From positions 33,922,938-33,986,937 of the forward strand of contig JAGTTD010000001.1 of the NCBI GenBank assembly GCA_018398585.1: 64,000 nucleotides of DNA, written 5' to 3'. Numbering within the stretch: position 1 is the stretch's first letter; every line of letters starts with the position of its first letter. The position numbers were made by a program, and so were the translations under genes. The DNA is from Simmondsia chinensis (lineage: Eukaryota > Streptophyta > Magnoliopsida > Caryophyllales > Simmondsiaceae). Below are positions 55,741 to 64,000 of the stretch, in pieces. The notes beneath the pieces were generated by a model. That model was not told the DNA's origin. It did no database searches and saw nothing but the letters and a program-made list of their open reading frames with translations.

Positions 55741-57305
55741 AAATATAATTTATATACATAAAAAATTATTTTAGTATTTAATAAAACATTCTAAATATTT
55801 TAAAAATATTTAATTCAAAAAATTATTCTAAACAAAAAAATATTTTAAAATATTGAAAAAAATTTGAAATATATGAAAATATTTTAAATATTATTATAAT
55901 ATCTATATATTTAAAAATATTCTAAATATAAAATATAAAAAAATGTATAGACTGTAGTTACAATTACATAATAATATTTCAATTTCAAAATATTAAAAAA
56001 ATACTTTAAAAAATGTAAATATTAAAAATTATTTTTTATATTTACAAAAATATTTTAAATATTTTAAAGATTAAAAAAGACATTAAAATATAAAAAGTAA
56101 ATAAAAAAAGGAAAGATCTACCCAAACTTTGCCCTCTTTATTATCCAATTGTTAATCAAACAAAATACTCTAACTTTATATCAATAAAATGATTTCATAA
56201 TCATATCAAATATATCAAAGGGGCTTAAAGCAAACAAACTGACTTTTTAATTTTGTATAGACAAACTCCAAGTTCAATCCCTAAATCTAAAATTCTAACT
56301 TCTTACCTTTCGCTCTCCGTGCAACTAAACTCCAAACAAATTCCTAATTTTGAATAGAAAAACACAAGAAATTACAATAAATTAAAAAGAAACCAAATCT
56401 GAAAACCAAAATGCAAGAAAGAGAAGGTGTAAGAGACCTATGAGTAGAACAGTAAAAGAAGATCAGTAAGAGATGACCTTGTGTGGCAAGTACCAAGGGG
56501 AAACGAGCGACGAGGAGAGAGAGGGAGAGAGGGAGAGAGAGGTAGGGTTTTTTTTTTTTGGGGGGGGGGAGGGGGGTTATTATTGTATTGGTATTAGGAT
56601 TAGTTTTTGGTTTGTTTAGAAATAAATTTTTACATATATGTTACATATAGGTTGTATGTATATTAGGTTCAATTTTTAACTATTTTTTAAAATAAATTTA
56701 AATATATATTTTTACTTTTAAAGAAGTTTAAATTTAGAACTAACATTTATTTTTTTTCTTTCCTAAATTTTATAATTTTTAAAGTTTAAATTTTAATATA
56801 AAAGTGTAAAAAATCCAAAAATATATTTTATATATTTAAAAAATATTTAATTATTTAATAAAATATTCTAAATATTTTTAAAATATTTAACTGAGAAAAA
56901 TATTTTAAATGTAAAAAATATTTTAATATGAAAATATTAAAAATACCTTTAAAATTTTAAATATTAAAGAATATTTTATATATTTACAAAAATATTTTTA
57001 ATATTTCAAAAATTAAAAAATACATTAAAATACCAAAAGTAAATAGAAAGTAGAACAGATTTACACTAACTTTTGCCATCTTCATTCCAATTGTAACTTT
57101 TATATCAATAAAATGACTTCGTAATCATATCAAATCTATCAATGAGGCTTAAGGCAAAAACTTGACTTCTTATTTTCGTATAAACAAACTCCAAGTTCAA
57201 TCTTAAAATTTAAAACTCTAATTTCTTACCCTCTCTCTCTCCGTGCAACTAAACTCCAAACAAATTCGTAATTTCGAATAGAAAAACATAAGCAAGTACA
57301 ATGAA
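55735..57305. repeat. Direct duplication of an AT-rich ~0.5-0.65 kb segment
   Basis: The segments about 55735-56395 and 56815-57305 share the order AATAAAA(C/T)ATTCTAAATATTTT, TTTACAAAAATATTTT, ATATCAATAAAATGA, AATCATATCAAAT, ACAAACTCCAAGTTCAATC and CTCTCCGTGCAACTAAACTC. About 420 bp of different sequence lies between them, including purine and T/G runs. Confidence 0.7.
56510..56577 (+). repeat. GA-rich microsatellite followed by T-run/G-run
   Basis: GGGAGAGA-type repeats, then 13 T, 10 G, A, 6 G. Same T-then-G order as at 27220-27254. Confidence 0.75.
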
Positions 57306-57651
57306 TTTATATGAACCTGGCGTCTCCTTACCTACTAGTAGTTTCTCCTCCATTACCGCCCAGACCTATCTTGCCATCCTTCCCACCAAGCTACTACACA
57401 TGGTGGCACCTCATCAAGCACCAACAACTTTGCCTTCAGCAGCAACAGCTCCCTTCTAGATCCTTCTATTACTTGCCACGTCATCTTAGATATTTAGCTA
57501 AATATTTTGTGGAGATTTTCCCAGTAATGGAAGGGGAATAATTAGGGTTGAGTATGTGATAAATTGTGTGTGCTCTCTTCTTCTTCTCCCACAAGAACTC
57601 TAATTCTATGTCTTCTTCCTTTTCTCCCTTTTAAGCCTCCATTATTGGAGC

Positions 57652-57674
57652 TTATATATATATATATATATATG
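57652..57674 (+). repeat. (TA)n microsatellite
   Basis: About eleven TA units. Confidence 0.85.
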
Positions 57675-57703
57675 ATGGCATTCTTATGAGAGGGTAAGAG
57701 CAT

Positions 57704-57944
57704 GAGAGGAGTCAATCCTGGCCCTCCATTGTAATGGACGGCCACGATTTGTTGGACACTAAAAAAAAGTAACAATTTACGGCCATAATTTATTGAGTAT
57801 TGAAAAAAAAAATAATTTCTTTCCCTTATCCCTTCTTTCCTTTTTCCCCATAAAAGGGTATGGGCCGTAAATTTTTTTTTTTTTTTAGTGTCCAATAAAT
57901 CTTGGCCATCCATTACAATAAAGGGCTAGGATTCGCCCCTCTCA
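57704..57944. mobile_element. Fold-back MITE with ~65-bp inverted repeats
   Basis: The left arm GAGAGGAGTCAATCCTGGCC...GACACTAAAAAAAA and the right arm TTTTTTTTTAGTGTCC...CTAGGATTCGCCCCTCTC are inverted complements over most of about 65 bases. A second inner pair about CGGCC(A/G)TAA..TTT also folds. No ORF; the minus-strand frame across it is accidental. Confidence 0.75.
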
Positions 57945-57961
57945 CATTGGTTTGTATCAAT

Positions 57962-57973
57962 TGGAATCAAGGC
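57962..57973 (+). promoter_or_regulatory. Primer-binding-site-like sequence before gag remnant
   Basis: TGTATCAATTGGAATCAAGGC resembles an LTR end (..TATCA) plus a primer site (TGGAATCAAGGC). The LTR itself, disrupted by the MITE, is not delimited. Confidence 0.45.
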
Positions 57974-58079
57974 ACCTATTCCTCTGCTTGCTTATTGTTG
58001 CTTAGCTCAATCCATACATAAGAGGCTTGTATAAGAGAAGAAAAGGCTATTAAAGTGCAATTCAAGTTTTGCACATAAG

Positions 58080-58740
58080 GTGTTCGATGAAATGCCTTAA
58101 ATGATTTTCAATGTCACCTTGAGGGAGATCAAAGAGGCCAACGATCTTCGCCACAATGCTTTGGAGAGGTCATTCCAAGAGCTTCGGGAGGTTGTTCATG
58201 GCATCTCACTGCAAGTTGCCAGGCTCGTATAAGTGGTGAACAATCATCCCCCAACACCAGCTCTTGTTATAGACCAGCCGCCAATCCCGCAAGTAGAGAA
58301 TCCCAGATTGGCTGCTCCAGCAATCGCAGGAGGTAATTACCAAGCTTGGACCTGATTTATTATGATCGAATTTCCTAGATTCGTTGGTAAGGGGTGTGGA
58401 GGGATGGTTACATCGTTGTGAGAGGTACTTCAGTACCTATAAGATCCCTGATGACTTGAAAGTTGTGATAGCTAGTGTTTTATTGGAGGGTGACGCCCAA
58501 GAATGGCTTGATTCCTTTATGAAATCGTGGCCTAGGAATGTGGTAATACCCTGGGAGTTATATGCCACGTGGATCCAAGCTAGGTTCACAGATTTTACAG
58601 ACAACTCCCTCATGGAGCTTAAGAAACTCCACCAAATGAGAAGTGTTGGCGAGTACCTGAGCTAGTTTGAGTTTCTGGGAACAAGTGTGGGCTGACAGAA
58701 GAACAGGAGGTTAACGTGAATGTTTATGAATTATAATTGT
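58080..58740 (+). pseudogene. Ty3/gypsy gag fragment
   Basis: The N-terminal part reads NVTLREIKEANDLRHNALER and FQELREVVHGISLQVARLV. After stops the capsid motif is open from 58384: GVEGWLHRCERYFSTYKIPD, then LLEGDAQEWLDSFMKSWPR and SLMELKKLHQMRSVGEYLS. This matches the W-L-x-R-C-E-x-Y-F capsid signature also found in A and B. The element ends abruptly about 58740 with no zinc knuckle or pol. Confidence 0.75.
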
Positions 58741-59020
58741 ATCTATGTTTTCCTTTTTTTTTTGTATTTTTTAACATATAATTTTATTGATCTTTAATAT
58801 ATTGTAAATTATAATACTTATTATTTTATTTTTTATCCACTACCACCACTTCAATGTAAGTTGAGATCATGTAAGTCAAAGCTACACATTTAACCATTTA
58901 CCAAAAATATTCAACATCTTTATTGGGGCATAAACAACTAAAGAAGTCTGTAGTTGTGAATAGTTATATGCCAAATTAAAATTTAGTCTCTCCATGTTGA
59001 CGAAAAGTATTTTTAATTTA

Positions 59021-59350
59021 GGTTACGTTTGTTTTGATGGAAAATCTTTCGTTTAAATTCTATAATTCCTTACATGCCTTCTTTGTATTATATATATGGA
59101 AAGTATTTTCTTCCATTGACGGAAAAACTAAAACTTTCATTCATTTTGGGAAAAAAACATCTTTCACAAAGTTCTCACACTATATATGTCTTATTTTTCA
59201 ATTTCAACTTCATTAAGCATGAACCTCATGCAAATTCATAGAGTAAAATAATTTTTTTAACTAGAGAAACTAAAAAAATTATAATTTTGATTGAAACTAT
59301 TTATGAAAAATATTCTTTATAAAGAATTATTTTTGAGCCAAACATAGCCT
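59021..59350. mobile_element. Candidate hAT-like MITE
   Basis: The left end GGTTACGTTTGTTTTGATGG and the right end ...GAGCCAAACATAGCC are imperfect inverted repeats of the 'GGCTACGTTTGGC' kind common in plant hAT MITEs. No clean 8-bp duplication seen. Confidence 0.35.
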
Positions 59351-60244
59351 TATTGATTTATATTTTATGTTTTAATTTAGTATTATGTTTTTGCTTCACC
59401 ATTGAATAATCTTTTTTTTTTGGGATAATAAGATTGAGTAATCAAACCATGTTTCATTATCTTTTTTATTTTCATTTTTTTTGGGAGTAATCAAACCATC
59501 TTTCATAAATTTAAATAATAAAAAAAAAAACACATGGACCTTAATTTGGAAATGAAAGTGGGGTGGGGTGGGGTGGGGTGGTTTAGGACCTTTATGTCAA
59601 ATTTGAACATCTTAGCTATTAACAATGCGTTTGATAAAATAAGAATATTTAATGTTTAGTTATTTGACTAGTTATTAGTTAGTAGTTATGATTTATGGAA
59701 TTTGAGATTATATATTTTTTTGGGTATATAATTATATTGAAATCTAGTTTTTACCCATAATATCATATGACAAACACTACTGCTCCTATGTTTGTTCGTG
59801 TGTTTCATCAAAATAATAACTTCGGTTAATTCAGGTCAAAACAATAATTCTTTAATCGTAATTTGCCATAGTAATAACAATAATTTTCAATTTTAAAGGC
59901 CTTACTATCAATTTGGGTTACAGGTCGGGTTGGGTTTTTGCCTAGGTTTGGTTGGGTTTGGGTCTACTTAGGTCTGGGTCATTTAAGGTTGTGTTAGACT
60001 GGGTCAACAGTGGGTCAGGTTAGGTCAAAATTCATATCGGGCCTTTGCAAGGTGCATTAGGAATGGGTCGGGTGAGTCTGAGGTCAGGTCATTCTACGTT
60101 CGGGTCAAGTTATTTACATGAAATCTTTCGGCTAAATCTGGTCAGGTCATTGATTTTTAAGGTCGGATTTTCTTTGCCACTTTACAATAGCGGGGAAATG
60201 ACATATGAATAGCCAAGAAAAAAAATTGGGGAAAAATGCAATAT

Positions 60245-60340
60245 GCAACATGCTACAACCTAAGAATTAAACCCGCAACCTCAAAATGATAGTGAGACAA
60301 GCTAATAATCGAACCAGTACTCCATCCTATGCTGCGGCTT
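60245..60340 (-). repeat. tRNA-like / SINE head remnant
   Basis: The minus strand carries TGGTTCGATTATTAGC (A-box-like) and GGTTTAATTCTTAG (B-box-like) at a typical distance. No tail recognised. Confidence 0.3.
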
Positions 60341-60559
60341 CACTTTCTTTTTTACATAACACATTTATCAATTATTTATAATGCCGTATATACATTTTTG
60401 AAGGTCGGGTGGTAATATTGTGGGGTCCATGCTCCCCGGTACTCATAATGTAGATCCGCCACTACCTAAGGTTTGAAACATTTATCACCTAAATACCCTA
60501 TTTTAAAATTTGATAAATTTTTGTAAAAATTTAACCAATTATTTATAAAAAAAATAGGG

Positions 60560-60775
60560 CATCTTATGGAGAGACCCCCTTGAAACTTACAATTAAACAT
60601 AACATACCACCTGAACTTTTAATTTTACAAAGTAACCCCTTGAACTTTGTTATAACACAAGATACATCCCTTGAACTTTACAAACACAATACACCCCTAC
60701 ACTTTTAATTTCAAAGAATAACCTTTAAACTTTATTATTATACACAACTTACCCCCTAAACTTTGTTAATAAATG
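60560..60775. repeat. CCCCTTGAACTTT-type repeated phrases
   Basis: ACCCCCTTGAAACTT, ACCACCTGAACTTTTAATTTTA, ACCCCTTGAACTTTGTTATAA, ATCCCTTGAACTTTACAAACA, ACCCCTACACTTTTAATTT and ACCCCCTAAACTTTG recur at 30-50 bp spacing. They resemble one arm of a fold-back element. Confidence 0.5.
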
Positions 60776-62170
60776 CATCTCAATCCTTAGATATTAATAT
60801 ACTTGAAATTAAAAAAATTAAAATAAATTATGAAAAAATATTATTAAAAAATATAATAATATTTTTTAACTTTGAAAAAATTAGACTAATAAATTTAAAA
60901 TAAAAAAAATATATCAAATTGAAAATAAGGAATTTTCTCTTTAATACAAAGATATGAATTTTATAGTTTTAGGTTCAAGAGAGAAGTTTTGTGTTTCTAA
61001 GCAAAAAAATAAAAAAAAAATAAAAAAAAATAAAATATATATATATATATATATAATAAATTTACATAAAATAATTTTTTAATTAAATATAGTAACAACA
61101 TTATAAATTTCAAATATAATAAAATACTTTTAAAAATTTTATAAAAAATAGTATAAGATAAAATCTATGTCTATGTTATATATTATGTAGGAGTTCCTCA
61201 CCCTCTTGCAAAGTTTCCCGCCACTATTCTCCCCAGTTTAGAGCATTTAGTTCTCAAAGATTAAAAAAGAAAAAAAAAAAAAAAAAACTGCAAAATTTGA
61301 TCAACCCCCACCTCACTACTCACGGTTTATTTGCAAATAGTGTATCCACATCCAATACACGGACGATGTTTATATCTTTAGAAGCTATAATTCTACGTGT
61401 GAATTTTGTGATCGGCGAAATGAAATACATTACATATCTAAAATATAACATACAATGACATTTTGTTTGTAAAGTGTCTTTTATACCACTTACATGACTA
61501 ATCTAGTTATTTCTTATAAGGGATTTGTAGAGAAATAAAACTATTAGCATCATCTTTTTGTTAATTTGTGGACACATAGTCTTCACGAATAAATTCGAGG
61601 CAATTTTCTCGTTTTTCTGGTTGTCATTGCTGTTTCCCTGTTGTCAAACGTTACTTGAGGTTGATTTATTTTCATATGATTAATTTTTGAATTTGGTTCT
61701 ATTTATCCCATAAGCTAGATTATGCATAATTTATTTGAGGTAAGCATGAAGTGTCTAATTGTATAGAAATTAAATTGTTGCTTTTTAAATTTGTTATACA
61801 AAAAAGATGCTTTTTTATCCCTCTTTTTTTATCTAAGACTTTGTTGATTTTATACTTACATAAGTTACTTTTGATGAACAAACTATTATATAAATCATAT
61901 TATATTTTCAAATTGAGTTTTCGTGAAAATATTATTTTTGCACTTTCTTTTTTTTATTTTATATTTTTTCACATTCTTTTATAACTCTATCTAAAAATAA
62001 GTAGTTACATTCGTTTTAATGCAACATAAATTCTATAATTATCGTTTCATCGCCAAATGTATTAGTATTTCAATTTTTTTTTTTTGTATTTTTATGTCAG
62101 ATTTTATTGGATAGTTAATATTTGTTGTTACCAAATAGAGTAAATTAGACAAATTTTTATTTGAAATTTA

Positions 62171-62268
62171 AAATTTAAAGTAGCTTACTTTTTAATTGCC
62201 TTGCAATTTTTTTTTTTAAATTTTGTGTAAATTTTAAAGTAGCTTACTTTTTAATTGCCTTACAATTT
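62171..62268 (+). repeat. Tandem duplication, ~61-bp period
   Basis: TAGCTTACTTTTTAATTGCC occurs at about 62181 and again at about 62240, with TTTAAAG before and TT(G/A)CAATTTTT after each. Confidence 0.75.
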
Positions 62269-62881
62269 TTTCCTAGATATCTTTTATATTTTGTTATTCT
62301 AAGTGTATTTTATATTTGTTTTTCTTAAAAAAAAATATTTTACTCGTCTTTGTTTCATATTTTCATCTTTTATTAAAATGGTTTTTGTTTTGAAATTTTT
62401 TTCATCTTTTTGAGTTTTTTTGAATTTTATATAATTTATTTTATTACTTTACTTTCTCTTCTTTCTTAAATTTTTTCTTCTCCCGTATTTTTTATTTAAA
62501 TTTTTCTTACGAATGTCATTATAACACATAAAATAGAAGGAGTCACCTTCATATTCTGAATAATTTTCTTTAGTTTTTTTTATATTTTTATATTTTTATG
62601 TAGTTGATAAGTGGCCCGAATCTCTATAATATATTTTTGGATTGATGTTAAAAGGTAGTCACATTACGTGAGTAATGTATAATGTATAACAAAATACAAA
62701 TAGAACTACCGAATGTCAATAATGGGTGAAGCTACAATACCTTAAATGTCGGAAAATGCTTAGATAACTATTCATCCTCCACCGTACCCAAACTATGATG
62801 CGCAATTCGATCAATTGGGGTATATTATGAGTAAATAGGTGTTGAAAATATGATACAAGCTAACCTTTAGATTTTGGAGGT

Positions 62882-64000
62882 TGTGTCCCACATTGGAAAA
62901 ATAATGTAGATGATCCTTTACTTAACGGCCACATTTATTTTACGGAAAATATCTTTCAAGACTTGTCATTAGCCATTTACCCGTAACGGTTTGATGTCAT
63001 TAAAATTGTGATCGTTGGGAATTTATTAACAATATAGCCGTTACAATTTATTACGTTTATTATTTTACCGTTACAATTTATTGCGTCCATTATTAACCGT
63101 GACAATTTTAATATGTTAACCCACACTATATAATACTTACTACCCACTCTCTCTCTCCATCCCAAAAAGACTCCCAGACCAGAGCTTTCCATTTCTCTCT
63201 CTTCCATAACAAACATATTGCGTGATTGATTAAATTATGAGATTAAAGAATTTGGCACTTGCGATTCTCATTCTCCTTTGATCAGATCTAAATTCCAATT
63301 CACATGCGATTCTCGTTCTCCTTTGTTCATATCTAAATTCCAATTTACATATCTAGGTTTTGGGCAAAGTTCTAAGGTATTCCTACCCGGCAATTAACGA
63401 GTGCACACTAAAAGTCGGACCGCGTTAATCCTAGAGGATGGTAGCCAGTTATGTTGTGTGCACCAGAGCAGCGACGAAATCGTCTTTTAGGACAGTGGCA
63501 TTTACCACGGCGCGATATCATCATTTTGTAAGATCTTTCTAATTGCTCTCTCCTTCGATGCTTTTTTTGTACTCTAGTCGAGTTCTCCATTTTCCAATAT
63601 TATTTGATTGCTTTGTTTAGGTATTTCGCTGAATTTTTTCGCTGAAAATTTACTGAAATTCATTGCAGTATTTCGTTGATATTTAACAGGGAATTTCACT
63701 ATCACTTGCTGATTTTTCGCTGTGTTTTACTGCTGTTTTTTGCTGTTCTTTTTCTGCAATATTATAGAAATATTTTACTGCATTTTCCCTGCAGCATTTT
63801 ACAATAGTATTATACTGTAATATTATACTGCAATTTTAACTGTGATTGCTTGTGGTTTTTATTACTCTTACAATCCAAAAGACAATTTTCGAATTTGGGT
63901 TGAGAAGTATAAATTTTCATAATTTTAGAAAGGAAATGTAAGAAAGGAGTAGAAGCGGGATGGACCCATGTTGAAGAAGTCTTGATATGTAATACTTGAT
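62882..64000 (+). repeat. LTR-like sequence running off the right edge
   Basis: TGTGTCCCACATTGGAAAAATAATG-type sequence is a common start of plant LTRs. It is followed by a TATATAATACTTACTACCC promoter-like part (about 63127) and a structured downstream part with GTATTCCTACCCGGCAATTA and TGTGTGCACCAGAGCAGCG (63378-63475). The partner would lie outside the window, so this rests on resemblance only. Confidence 0.4.

Larger units (their letters stand above)
58741..62881. other. AT-rich gene-free stretch with small repeats
   Basis: No coding frame. It contains the hAT-like MITE candidate at 59021, a GGGGT microsatellite (59559-59581), a GGGT/GGTC-rich patch (59925-60150), a tRNA-like remnant (60245-60340), CCCCTTGAACTTT-type repeats (60560-60770), an AT microsatellite (61036-61054) and a duplication at 62171-62268. 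Confidence 0.5.

Noticed and set aside
57311..57541. 76-codon plus-strand frame starting MNLASPYLLV
   Set aside because: Proline- and glutamine-rich low-complexity translation next to a probable LTR; no support for a gene.
57542..57913. 123-codon minus-strand frame
   Set aside because: Mostly the inverted arms of the MITE and a TA microsatellite.
59925..60150. Telomere-like or regulatory GGGT repeats
   Set aside because: GGGT/GGTC phrases are irregular and fit low-complexity drift; no regular TTTAGGG array.
1..64000. CRISPR arrays, bacterial operons or prophage
   Set aside because: No direct repeats with regular unique spacers; all content is plant transposable elements.

Overview
The window looks like retrotransposon-rich, AT-rich heterochromatin from a flowering plant, most likely a eudicot. 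Evidence: several Ty3/gypsy and Ty1/copia elements whose primer-binding sites match plant initiator tRNA-Met (TGGTATCAGAGC and variants), plant-type L1 LINE tails with zf-RVT domains, a CACTA terminus and a DUF4216 fragment, SINE tails of the angiosperm 3' type, and no intact host gene. I cannot name the species.

Layout. 1-5568: CACTA terminus, a fold-back element, a terminal-inverted-repeat element hit by a LINE fragment, then decayed repeats. 5569-11109: element A, a full-length Ty3/gypsy chromovirus (+ strand) with 406-bp LTRs, gag, protease, RT, RNase H, integrase and a chromodomain-like tail, broken mostly by TAG stops. 11110-13162: AT-rich DNA, a SINE tail, a tRNA-like remnant and pieces of an unrecognised coding sequence. 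13163-16980: element B (-), a gag-only relative of A. 17040-22753: element D (-), a decayed copia carrying a LINE with a 16-bp target duplication and a duplicated leader. 22757-26680: element C (+), a decayed gypsy without a clear 5' LTR. 27512-28044 and 53460-53956: two copies of one LTR-like repeat. 28083-40123: element E (+), a 12-kb copia whose 5' LTR holds a 5S-rRNA-headed SINE and a complete nested non-autonomous LTR element (F). 42350-53252: three separate insertions into one small GC-richer island: copia G (-), the small LTR element H (+) and the Gag-protease copia derivative I (+). 53253-64000: CACTA transposase remnants, a second fold-back copy, a tandem duplication, a fold-back MITE, a gypsy gag remnant, then AT-rich DNA ending in an LTR-like sequence.

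How the parts relate. No host pathway is visible. A, B and F share primer-site leader and polypurine-tract surroundings, so they look like one lineage: an autonomous type (A), a gag-only type (B) and a type with an unrelated, unrecognised ORF (F). E and D share a copia leader block. The most unusual objects are the 5S-headed SINE, the unknown ORFs of F and H, the Gag-protease ORF of I (one stop codon), and an insertion that is almost only a poly(A) tail. Everything is read by eye; family assignments rest on motifs I could translate, and identity values and dates were not computed.
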